Source: Macrocystis pyrifera
Lineage: Eukaryota; Sar; Phaeophyceae; Laminariales; Laminariaceae
Reading direction: 5' to 3'
NCBI GenBank assembly: GCA_031763025.1
Contig: JASSKH010000019.1
Location: 5,786,336 to 5,850,335, forward strand
DNA: 64,000 bases
Shown here: in pieces, positions 34,741 through 44,025 of the stretch
How positions within the stretch are numbered: position 1 is the stretch's first letter
Layout: each line of letters opens with the position of its first letter
Made by a program: the position numbers and the translations under genes
Notes under the pieces: model-generated
What the model saw: the letters and a program-made list of their open reading frames with translations, nothing else
Told to the model about the DNA's origin: nothing
Database searches by the model: none

Positions 34741-35607
34741 CAGTCGGGTGCCCTCTATAGTGCGGGTATGTGCCAAGCCAAAATACCCGCACTATAGCGG
34801 GCACCCGCACTATATGATTTCGGCCCTGAATAGTGCGGGAAGGCGCACTATTCGGGTCCTCAGAACCCTATATAGTGCGCCTTTCCGCACTATTCGCGAA
34901 ATCACTAGGATAAAGTACGGCATGGGGTATGTACGCAACAAGCGAGGGGACAGAATAAGATGTGCCCTTTGTAGTAGGGTGTAGGCGCCTGCGGTTGTTC
35001 GTGGGTGAGAGTAGAACACAGCGCAGCGGTGAAACCACATCCGTCCATCGTAGAACAAATCACAGCATACACTTGGTCCATGACATGTACTGGTACATCG
35101 CGAGAGCATGCTGTGTGCGAAGGTACGTCTCAGCCCGTGCTGTTGCTCCAATCCATTGTACGTTGAATGCCCTTGAATTATTTTTAATTATTGAGAGGAT
35201 AAAATTTTAGCATTTTAGGAGCCAAGCGCTTCATGTAGAAAATGGAACACACCCGCACACACAACCGAGGAACACCTTTGAACAACTTTCATAGCCACCC
35301 AGAACTCCCGCCTATACCCACCCACAGATGTGAAAAGCGGCAGAGTTCGCCTGCTGCACATGGCATCGTGTACGTCTCCTCTTCTCGTGGACTGTAGGGG
35401 TATGCTGCTGTGATGCGGTAGGGGTAAGGTGTGTGTGTGTCGAGAATTTTTGTGAGTTTGTCCGCACTCAGAGCGAACTGACGTCAGAACCCGCACTATA
35501 GAGGGTCTGAAAAGGGACCAAAACCGCACTATAGAGGGGTCCAAGTTGTGCCAAGCGATTTCACCCGCACTATAGCGGGCACCCGCACTATAGCGGGCTC
35601 CCGACTG
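34741..35607. mobile_element. Pogo/Tc1-mariner-like non-autonomous element
   Basis: It is 867 bp and flanked by TA on both sides (34739-34740, 35608-35609). The ends are inverted and start CAGTCGGGTGCCC / CAGTCGGGAGCCC. Both subterminal regions repeat CCCGCACTATAGCGGG-type palindromes (34760-34895 and 35485-35600). The middle (34900-35470) has no recognised transposase. Confidence 0.82.
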
Positions 35608-35609
35608 TA

Positions 35610-36112
35610 CATGTTCTATGAGCTCCTGCCAGAACCCGTTACCAAATGCATGCTTAATATGTTGTATTTGTTTGGCCAATTATTTTGTTTTCGTATTTTT
35701 TTGGAAATTTGGGTCGTAAGAGATCCACAGTTTGTTTCCGGCGGAACAAAAACGAAACAAAACCTTCGCCAACGGTTTAGCGGGGGCTCATAGAACACAC
35801 GTGACATGGTTCAGGGCCAATCTCCGAAAAACGGCGTGGATATTTTGACTCATGTGCGGTATAAGTGCCAACAAAATGTGGCGTTGCCTCGTAATTACTT
35901 TTTTTCAGAATATTTTCAACTTCTGGGGTTAAAAGCGACTTAGTAGTGGTCCTACTCAGTCAGTTCTTCGAGTATTTTCGCGATTATTTCACAAGACAAT
36001 GTCATGTCGACAGTACGCACACCCGTAACAGTACCGGCTTTGTGGTGCCGGCTGCCCGCCATGGCAGCACCGGTGGAATCGCTCGGCACCTACGGGATTA
36101 GCCAATGTGGAA
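35610..36112. other. Unassigned
   Basis: No recognised feature in this stretch. Confidence 0.4.
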
Positions 36113-36137
36113 GTGCTTACTACTACTACTACTGCTG

Positions 36138-36173
<36 letters not shown>

Positions 36174-36240
36174 ACTGCTACGACGACTACTACTACTACT
36201 ACTGCTACTACTGCTACTACTGCTACTACTGCTACTACTG

Positions 36241-36286
<46 letters not shown>

Positions 36287-36315
36287 CACTACTGCTACTA
36301 CTACTACTACTTACT
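36113..36315. repeat. TAC/TGC microsatellite
   Basis: About 200 bp of TAC triplets with TGC and GAC interruptions. Poly-Leu, poly-Thr, poly-Tyr and poly-Val frames here are artefacts. Confidence 0.95.
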
Positions 36316-38228
36316 GCTGTTGTTTGTTCCTGGAATCGGGTTGTGCCGGGAAAATACCCCGAAAAAAGACGGGTTCGTCCTACGGAAACACCCTTCTACT
36401 CAAGAACTACTGCTGCTGTATTCTTACTATTCACGATACACCATTTGGTCGCTATCGACAGCCCTAGACCATTAATAGCAAGAAACAAAACGGCCCATGA
36501 CGCCCTCTTCCGCTGTTCTTCACCATCAGTATGATACCAAATACCAGGTACCTCGTACCATTATGTGACTCTCAAGTAGATTTTGCGATCGGCATTCATT
36601 CGTGGCGGCCAAAATTTTGGGGCGATGCTTGAACAAACTGGTCTTCGTTTTTGCCACACAGTTTGTGTGGTCGTTGATACTTGTACTACTGCTGTAAAAT
36701 ACGGTACGCACACACCTGGTATGCTATGCGTCAAACGCTTGATGTAAGGGATATTATACTCACACGCGTACAACATAGCGAAATAACCCCCCCCTCCGAG
36801 CACAACGCTGCGGAGAATGCAGCATGCAGCATGCCCCTTACTCTGTACTTCCTGGTGAACATATTGCTGTAGGATTAGCATATACGAGTATCAGTGACGT
36901 ATATAAATATGCATGTACAATTAGTAAACGTTTGTTTCATTTGCCTCCCGACAAGGTGGAGGGCAGTATTATTGATTCTGAATGGGATTGCCGACACGAC
37001 TCGTCGACTATCATGCCTTACCACCAATCCTGTCCAAGCAACTCTCCTTCCCTGCGTTTACTCAATTGAATACGCACTACCGCCCTCTAAGCAATGACTG
37101 CACCTGCTACGATATCATCACCGGGTTACACATTGCTATGTATCTCTTCGCCGTGCGTCCTACTCAGCGTCTACATTCCACCCCCACGCCATGGAAAGTA
37201 ATCTGCCCTCCTCCCCCACCCTTCTCCCCCTTGTGGCACAATAAACTTTGACGAGAGAGTTGAAGAATGAGTGTTTGGTTCTCGATGTCAGTTCGCGCTC
37301 CATACGTACGCGTATGCAGCAACCGCGGAGTAACCTTGTGAGCAGGATCCCTTACGTACAAAACAGCACGCGCGTGTGGTGTCCACCGTCCGTCATCCGA
37401 ACACGGTGCCTGCCACGAAATAACTTTGTAGCCGCGGCCAGTGCACACAAATCTCGCTGAGTAACGTGGTGCTCCGTACACACAAAATCCCCGTGGAGAC
37501 CGGATCCCGCCCAACCAGTTCCGCTTCGTCCCGTCATAGCTGGATCCCGTCCCAACGAGTACCGCGGCAGCCGGATTCCGCACAAACAATCTCGTCGCGT
37601 CTCGTCGCGGCTAGGTCCCGTACAAACTACGCCGTTGTGTCTCATGGTGGCTGAACCTCGTCCCGAGGAAAGTCCTGTCAATTCGTACTCGACATGCTCT
37701 CCCATGCACAACCTCTGCGTAGGACCCGAAATAGTCAGCCTTTTCATTCTGAATGAATAGTGCCCTGCACATATTGTCCGAGGTCAATGAAGCAATAATT
37801 CAAACAACGTCGCACTGAACGGTTCTCTATGGTAGGGGTGAGCATAGAAGCTGCTGTGCTCCATGTATCACGAGTGGCGAATGCATTATCGTCGGATCGT
37901 TTCTGCAGCAAGCTAATAATGCCCGCAAGCCTTTGTTCTGTACGTTGGACAGCGGTGCAACGTTTGTTGGGAAAGGCCGAGATGTTGAGATGTCTACCAC
38001 GTGTACGAGTACAAGAAGCAGATGCCTTTGAAGATCATTTTGAAGAATATTGATGGGATTGTCGTGGTAGTATAGCTACGTACGGGCAATTTACTGACGT
38101 TGCCCCTCCGGAGAGCGAGATGCCCAGAGACTTACAGGGTACTGATGTGTGCATGACTACATGCTCAAAAGAGCGCCATAGAACGGTAAGAAGTATTTTG
38201 TATTGAGGGTTAATGTTAAGATCAAGCT
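36316..38228. other. Unassigned
   Basis: No secure gene. The frame 37829-38053 (+) contains SVRWTAVQRLLGKAEML, faintly like the central part of hAT transposases, but too short to call. 37480-37640 is rich in CCCGT/CCGCG motifs with loose repetition. Confidence 0.35.
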
Positions 38229-38490
38229 TGCGGGACACTTTGTATCCCTGGACAGGTCTGCCTTTTAAGTCGGTAAACATTGTACTCACATGTGTTGTTT
38301 GCTTAGCTATAGAAGAAGAGCAGTTTTATTCCTTTCGTGCACGCGGAGACTGAGACCAAGCTCGTGCTCCTCTGGAAAACCCCTGGTTTTCCATCTAAGA
38401 TACGCCTTCCAAGTACTACAAATACGTTCCCAGTGACTGAACCCAGGTAGTTACCGGGCTTTTAATCTCATACAAGACAATATCTTAACA
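38229..38490 (-). repeat. 3' LTR of the gypsy element
   Basis: It is 262 bp; on the plus strand it starts TGCGGGACAC and ends TCTTAACA. It differs from the 5' LTR by about six substitutions and one indel (roughly 97% identity by eye). Confidence 0.92.
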
Positions 38491-39055
38491 CTAGCCCACT
38501 CTGAAGAGCCGTATATGCAGAATTATGGGAAATTCGTGGAAACCCCGATTCCACGAACTAGAACATGAGCCGAAGATGCGGCTCCTCAAAACCCACTCCC
38601 ACACCTCTGAACGGCGAGGCAACGAAGCCGGCAAAGTACGTAAAAAAAATGAAGGGAAGACCTAGCCTTAAGGGGCAGGAAGAAATCGTCGATGAAAGCC
38701 GTCGCCATACCGCCCGCACGGGGGGGGGCGAGGAAGATGCACGGAAAAGCGAAAAGTGCGTGCGGGAACGAAAAGAAAAATAACACGGAAGACGACAAGA
38801 ACCATCTAAACCCAGTCCACAACTCTGAAAGCATGTCCTGGGCCGCAAGTGAGCGGCCGAGTGCCCAGACCAGTCCCAACGCTGGGCGGGGGTGGTAGGC
38901 AGGACAGAACGCGCAAAAACACATGCCCAACCCAGTCCAAAAAAATAAAAACACACACACACCAGAAACATATCGGGCAGACAAAAATTCATCCCCCAAA
39001 GTCCAGGAAGACGACAACAAAGAAATAAATAACGAGTGCAGTCAAGAAGCGAAAA
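38491..39055 (-). other. 3' untranslated region of the gypsy element
   Basis: This stretch lies between the integrase stop and the 3' LTR. About 38491-38690 is shared with the hairpin relic at 31442-31665, which shows they are the same family. No coding is seen. Confidence 0.7.
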
Positions 39056-41998
39056 TCAGCTGTCCACGGCGGCACCTCGAGATTCACCTACGTTACGCTG
39101 GACCCCCCGTGTAAACGCGCTAGCCAAGTGAATTTGCAGACACCAAGAACCTCGTACAGCTCTCGTCGAAGTCGTGTAGCGCGCCGGAGAAAGAGGAAGC
39201 TTGATTGGTCCCGGGGCGTCCAAAAATCGAACCAAATATACTCCATCCGTCGGTGTAGTTGCGCTGATTTTTCCGAGCCACCACAGACTGTCGTCGCCCT
39301 TGTACCAAACGTGGGCCCCGTTGGGAAGTACAGTGTTGCTGTATCGGCGGAGCCAATCGGCGTGCGATACGCAACCATAGTCAGGTGCCAGAAACCGCTC
39401 GCCGTTACTCCGAGAAAGCTCCCGTTGTGCCGCGCCAATTCTCATTCGGCGACACAGGCGGTTGGTTTGGCGGTGCTGGTTCGGGGTGCCGGCCCAGTAG
39501 CGCAAACTTGCGTGGTGAGAAAGCTGAAGGTCCATTTCCCGTTCCCAGGATGGCCGGGAAAGTCCCTTCCAGTGCGTCTCGTACATCACCGCGATGACGC
39601 CACCTCGACCTCTAACCGATTGATGTCCAGTAATCTTTTCCACTTCGAGTTGTTCAAGAGGGGTCGAAACGTCGTCCTCGGTGACGTGGTACGGAGGGGA
39701 TTTCTTGGAGAAATTGTTGAGCACGTATTGCGTCAACCCCGCCGGCAAATACTTCGGCATGTCACCACGGTCGTGGGGGTTGGCACAGGGCTTGCAGCGT
39801 TGAGCAGATACGCGCCGGCGAGCCTCGGCGCCGGGCATATCGGAAGGAAGATCCAAATACAGGAGCTTTGCTCCGAGAGGAGATCCATCCGGGGTGTCCG
39901 CTGAGGAGCAGGGGCCAACTGCGAGAACTTTGTAGGGGCCCGTCCAGTTGAGTGAGAGTTTGGCCTTGAGGACCTTGGCGTCCGTGTCTGGTTTCGCGCC
40001 CCGGCGGATGAAGGCCGCCGTATTGTACACCCACACCAAACCACCAACGTCAAATTTGGGGACCGGACGCAGAGCGTCGGAGAGGGCGGAGTTGCGGCGG
40101 TTCACGCGAGCGACAGTGAGGGTGTGGTGTTCTCGAACGATGTCGTACGCGCGCTGCTGGCGATCCGTCGCCAAGTCGCAGTAGGCGAGGTGGTCGCGGG
40201 CCAAGCTCTGGTGGCCGGCGACTCCAGCACGTTCGAAAATCGTGAGTGGGAGGCGTGGGAGCCGACCCATATGTACCTCGTTGGGAACCAGACCCGTGGC
40301 GGCACTGACGGAATTGTTGTACGCAAATTCGACGTGAGGGAGCTGTTCATCCCAGTTGTTTTGGAGCTCGTTGACGACCATTGCCAACATCTGGACCATC
40401 GTGTGGTTTACACGTTCCACCCCACCGTTGCCGTTTGGGTGGTAGGAGCTGGTGGCAATTTTTCGAACCCCGAGAAGCTGATCTATGGCGTTCGAAAACT
40501 TGGAGCAGAACTGGAAGCCGTTGTCCAAGAGGATGCTGCGCGGGCACCCCCAAAGAGGGATATACCGGTTGATGAGAATGTTAGCCGTGCCCTCAGCGGT
40601 GAACTCGGCCGCTGTGACGGCGTACATGTCAGGTCGGCGGCTGAAACGATCAGTGAAAAGAAATATGTAGGTATTACCTCGACGCGTCACCGGGAGGGGG
40701 CCGAAATAGTCGATGCTGACGGCGATGCCGGGCCCTTCTGGCAAGGGCAACGTGACGGAGGGCCACCGGACTGTCTGCCGCGACGTTTTCCGTGCCTGGC
40801 ACTTTAAGCAGTTGCGTAGCCACCACCGGGTCCAGATGCTCATGCCGATCCACCAGTAGAAACGTTCGAGCATACGTAGGGTGCGCGCGGTTCCTAGGTG
40901 GCGGGAAGCCGTAGAATGGCAAGCTTGCATGACCCAGGGGCGCATGAGCAGCGGAACATAAATGCGAATAGGCTCGTCGTTCAATAAGCAGGCCGTACGA
41001 CCCACTGGGCGTGGCGTATCCAACGCAGGTGGGGGAGGCGGCTGTCGGACAAGTAGAACGATGCCCGCGTCAGGGGTGTGCAAGCGGCCTTTGGTGGCCA
41101 GCTCTTGAACTTCCGAAAAGGGAGGGCGCTGGTGGGTAGGGAAACCTGATAAAAAGTCGTCTGGCAAAACTTCCGGTCGGCCAAGGGCTATGTAGCGCAT
41201 GGCGGCATTGCACGCGGGCTCAGCCTGTTGTTCCCGAGCCCAATCGGCCTGCGAATAGCGCGCTGCGGAATCACCGAACTGAAACTCGGCAGCTGCGCCG
41301 AGGGCGTCCAAGGCGATCGAGGTGACGGGAGGTGCGTCAGTTGGGGGCGGAAGTCGTAAAAGAGGAGTTCTCACGGGCTCGGTGCGGTCGCGGCCGGACG
41401 GGATGGGTACCGTCGGGACGGACGAGGCGGCAGGGGTCGGGGCCAAAACGACGGGTGCGGGCGGTCTCGGCCGTAGGGCTCGCAACGGGGTGGTAGCACG
41501 CCGGGCTGATGGTCTAGGGGTCCCGCCGGGCCCGAAGCCATAATCAACGGCAGGCGGCACAGCGCCAGTGGCGGCGGCTGTTCGTCGACGCGTCCGCGAT
41601 GAGATGCGGCCTGAAGACGGCAAAACGTTCGGAGGCGCCGGGTTGCCAGGCGGCGATGGGGTAGACGCGGCCGGATCAGTGATCACGGCGGAATCTTTTC
41701 CCTGTAAAGTGCTCGTCGGGGGAGGAGCATGCTGGGCGACAATCGTCGCTGCAGCGGGGGCTTTCGCAGAGCCCTGGCATGAAAGGGAAGACGCGGCCGG
41801 AGCAGTGCTCACGGCGGAATCTTCGACCTGTAAAGTGCTCGTCGGGGGAGGAGCGCGCTGGGCGACAATCATCGCTGCAGCGGGGGCTTTTGCAGAGCCC
41901 TGGCCTGAGAGGGAAGACGCGGCCGGGGCAGTGCTCACGACGGGATCTTCGACCTGTAAAGTGCTCGTCGGGGGAGGAGCGCGCTGGGCGACAATCAT
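39056..41998 (-). CDS. Gypsy integrase with chromo- and Tudor-like tail
   Basis: A 980-residue frame. Residues 1-120 are 42-residue repeats of a Pro/Ala/Thr linker. The zinc-binding domain has His361, His367, Cys397 and Cys400. The catalytic core has Asp430 (SIDYFGPL), Asp492 (LLDNGFQF) and Glu528 (GGVERVN), exactly DD35E, so the active site looks intact. Residues about 785-835 are chromodomain-like (YETHWKGLSRPSWERE). Residues about 892-945 (GAHVWYKGDDSLWWLGKIS, then GVYLVRFLD) look like a Tudor/Agenet-type barrel. Integrase inserts the cDNA; the tail domains probably guide it to chromatin. The frame is cut off from RNase H by a TAG at about 42024 and a frame change upstream. Confidence 0.93.
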   Translation of the reverse strand: MIVAQRAPPPTSTLQVEDPVVSTAPAASSLSGQGSAKAPAAAMIVAQRAPPPTSTLQVEDSAVSTAPAASSLSCQGSAKAPAAATIVAQHAPPPTSTLQGKDSAVITDPAASTPSPPGNPAPPNVLPSSGRISSRTRRRTAAATGAVPPAVDYGFGPGGTPRPSARRATTPLRALRPRPPAPVVLAPTPAASSVPTVPIPSGRDRTEPVRTPLLRLPPPTDAPPVTSIALDALGAAAEFQFGDSAARYSQADWAREQQAEPACNAAMRYIALGRPEVLPDDFLSGFPTHQRPPFSEVQELATKGRLHTPDAGIVLLVRQPPPPPALDTPRPVGRTACLLNDEPIRIYVPLLMRPWVMQACHSTASRHLGTARTLRMLERFYWWIGMSIWTRWWLRNCLKCQARKTSRQTVRWPSVTLPLPEGPGIAVSIDYFGPLPVTRRGNTYIFLFTDRFSRRPDMYAVTAAEFTAEGTANILINRYIPLWGCPRSILLDNGFQFCSKFSNAIDQLLGVRKIATSSYHPNGNGGVERVNHTMVQMLAMVVNELQNNWDEQLPHVEFAYNNSVSAATGLVPNEVHMGRLPRLPLTIFERAGVAGHQSLARDHLAYCDLATDRQQRAYDIVREHHTLTVARVNRRNSALSDALRPVPKFDVGGLVWVYNTAAFIRRGAKPDTDAKVLKAKLSLNWTGPYKVLAVGPCSSADTPDGSPLGAKLLYLDLPSDMPGAEARRRVSAQRCKPCANPHDRGDMPKYLPAGLTQYVLNNFSKKSPPYHVTEDDVSTPLEQLEVEKITGHQSVRGRGGVIAVMYETHWKGLSRPSWEREMDLQLSHHASLRYWAGTPNQHRQTNRLCRRMRIGAAQRELSRSNGERFLAPDYGCVSHADWLRRYSNTVLPNGAHVWYKGDDSLWWLGKISATTPTDGVYLVRFLDAPGPIKLPLSPARYTTSTRAVRGSWCLQIHLASAFTRGVQRNVGESRGAAVDS

Positions 41999-42170
41999 CG
42001 CTGAAGCGGGGGCTTCTGCAGAGCCCTAGCCTGAGAGGGAAGACGCGGCCGGAGCAGTACTCACGACGGAATCTTCGACCTGTAAAGTGCTCGTCGGGGG
42101 AGGAGCGCGCTGGGCGACATTCAACGCTGCAGCGGGGGCTTCTGCAGAGCCCTGGTCGCCCCCGGAGGTT
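41691..42170 (-). repeat. 126-bp in-frame tandem repeats in pol
   Basis: Four units, with markers at about 41691, 41817, 41943 and 42069, each encode 42 residues including APPPTSTLQVEDS. The unit closest to RNase H has TAG where the others have CAG (SG*GSA against SGQGSA), a C-to-T change on the coding strand. Confidence 0.93.
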
Positions 42171-43335
42171 TCGACAAAAACCGAAGCGAAAGCGGCGTTG
42201 GCAGAGGGTGAAAAATCCCCCAAGCCCGGACGGCGGTCGACGGTGGCGACGGAGGCAAATACACAAGCGACGAATCTCCCCGAAGGAGCACAGAGAGGTC
42301 GTCAATCCTCATACGTGGCCCGTGTGTGCGAAAATCGCGAAAATCCGAAAAGGCGAGAGGTAGCCCACCCAAGACGGCACTTTCACTGCGGGACACCAGC
42401 CCACCCAAACCGACACCAGGGGTCGGCGAAGAGCGCGTGCGAAGCCCGCAGGCTCGGATGAGGAAGATACCACCGTCCTCGACGGGGTTGAGGCAGCTAG
42501 ACCCACTGCGGTCGTGTTCTGTGGCGGGCTCTGGCAAGCGGGAGAGAAAGTCGGCATTTCCGTTGGCGCTGCCCTTGCGGTACTCGAGGGTGTAGTCGAA
42601 CGCGGTGAGGAACTCGAGCCACCGCTGGACTCGCGCGTTGTGGTCCCCTACTTTGGCGATACTCTCAAGTGCTTTGTGATCCGAAAATATTCGAAACTTC
42701 GTACCCCACAGGTAACCTCGGAGTCGTTTGATAGCCCAGACAATGCTGCCAGCTTCCAGGTCCACCAGTGTCCAGTGCCTTTCGGAATCGAGGGTAGCGC
42801 GGCTAATATAAGCAATGGGCCGTACCGAACCGTCCGGTTGTTCTTGTTCGAGCGCGGCAACGAAACCGTCGGTGCAGGCGTCGCAGTACACGTGGAAGGG
42901 GCGGGAGCCGTCGGCTACGGCATCCCAGTCAGGGAAGACCAAAATCGGTGGGGCCGCGAGCTCGGCGAGGATCTGGCGGACGATAACTTCCATAGCCGGC
43001 GTGAAGACATACTTGACCCCCTTCCGGAGAAGGGCGGTGAGAGGACGTATCCGTTTAGACAGGTCGGGCAGGAATTTGCGGTAATACCCTACGCCGCCCA
43101 TCAGGGCGCGGACCTGCTTGAGGTTCTTGGGCATGGGCATTTTCAGCAAGGCCGAAAATGTTTCCGCATGAGGGCTTGTACCCGCGGGCGAAATAGAGTG
43201 CCCCAGAAAATTGGCGTCCGTGGCGCCGAGGCGAGCCCTCGAGGGGGAGAGCTTGAGGTTGTGTTTGCGCAGGCGTTCGAAGAGGGCTCGTATCGTCTTG
43301 ACGTGGGCCGTCGGGTCAGAGTCGAAAACGATCAC
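42121..43335 (-). pseudogene. Gypsy RT thumb and RNase H
   Basis: The frame continues the RT palm from the YLDD catalytic motif (encoded at 43347-43336, in this frame just before the first Met). It includes FLGHSISPAG, GYYRKFLPDLSKRI and PPILVFPDWD, then RNase H with Asp152 (VYCDACTDG), Glu194 (DLEAGSIVWA), Asp219 (FSDHKALE) and Asp262 (GNADFLSRLP). All four acidic residues are present. The N-terminal RT half is in another frame, and the linker to integrase is in a third frame, with the change near G/T homopolymers at about 42210. Confidence 0.93.
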
Positions 43336-43976
43336 ATCATCAAGGTAGGCCGCCCTTGTGCCAGGCCTTTAATGACTTCGCTAATCACTTTGACGAACCA
43401 GCCAGGCGAAGCACTGCTGCCTTGGGGCATGACGAGCCACTCGTAAAGGCCCGTGGGAGTGCAGAACGCCGTAAGAGGGACGGTGTCCTTGTGCGCGGTA
43501 ATCTGGTGGAACGAGGAGACCAAATCGAAGAGGGAAAACACCCGTCCCTTCCCCAGGGAGTCGAGGACTTGGTCCACGCGAGGGATGGGCAGCTGGCCGA
43601 GTTTGCTGATCTGGTTGAGTTTTTTGTAGTTCACGGTGATCCGAACGCCTCCAGACTTCTTCGGGATGACCACCAGCGGGCTCGAGTACGGAGAAGTCGA
43701 GTGCTGGATCAGACCTGCCGCTAGGTACTGATCCAAGGTGACCTCCACTTCCTTGGCCAGGATGGGGTTGATGCGGTGCGGCCTGGACGTGACAGGAGCG
43801 CTTCCTTCCGGGACCGAGATCACGAAAGGCATCAACGAGCAGGAACCAAAATCCGACTTGGACTTCGAGAAAACGCCAGGAAATTCGCAGAGAACGCCCC
43901 CCAGCTGTTCAATGACCGCAGGGGTCCAGCCTGTGCCGTGGAGATCAAAAGCCACCTCCCGCAGATGCGTCGGCAA
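43332..43976 (-). pseudogene. Gypsy reverse transcriptase, fingers and palm
   Basis: It contains SPYSSPLVVIPKKSGGVRI, then NYKKLNQ, then FSLFDLVSSFHQI with the first catalytic Asp at residue 151, then FCTPTGLYEWLVMPQG. The frame runs into a stop four residues after QGR, because a base appears to be missing between about 43348 and 43355, immediately before the YLDD motif. RT is therefore split exactly at its active site. The protease frame upstream is different, with a long C/G run at about 44063-44073 as the likely slip point. Confidence 0.93.
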
Positions 43977-44025
43977 GCGTGCCCAGACGCGCAGGAACGA
44001 AGCGCGCTATTCTGAGGTCAAACGC

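Noticed and set aside
36105-36475. Poly-Thr and poly-Leu proteins
   Set aside because: They are translations of the TAC microsatellite in different frames.
37829-38053. hAT-like middle fragment (SVRWTAVQRLL)
   Set aside because: Only one weak motif in 74 residues; not enough to claim a transposase.
41779-42461. Long plus-strand ORFs opposite the gypsy pol
   Set aside because: They are antisense shadows of the 126-bp repeats and RNase H linker.
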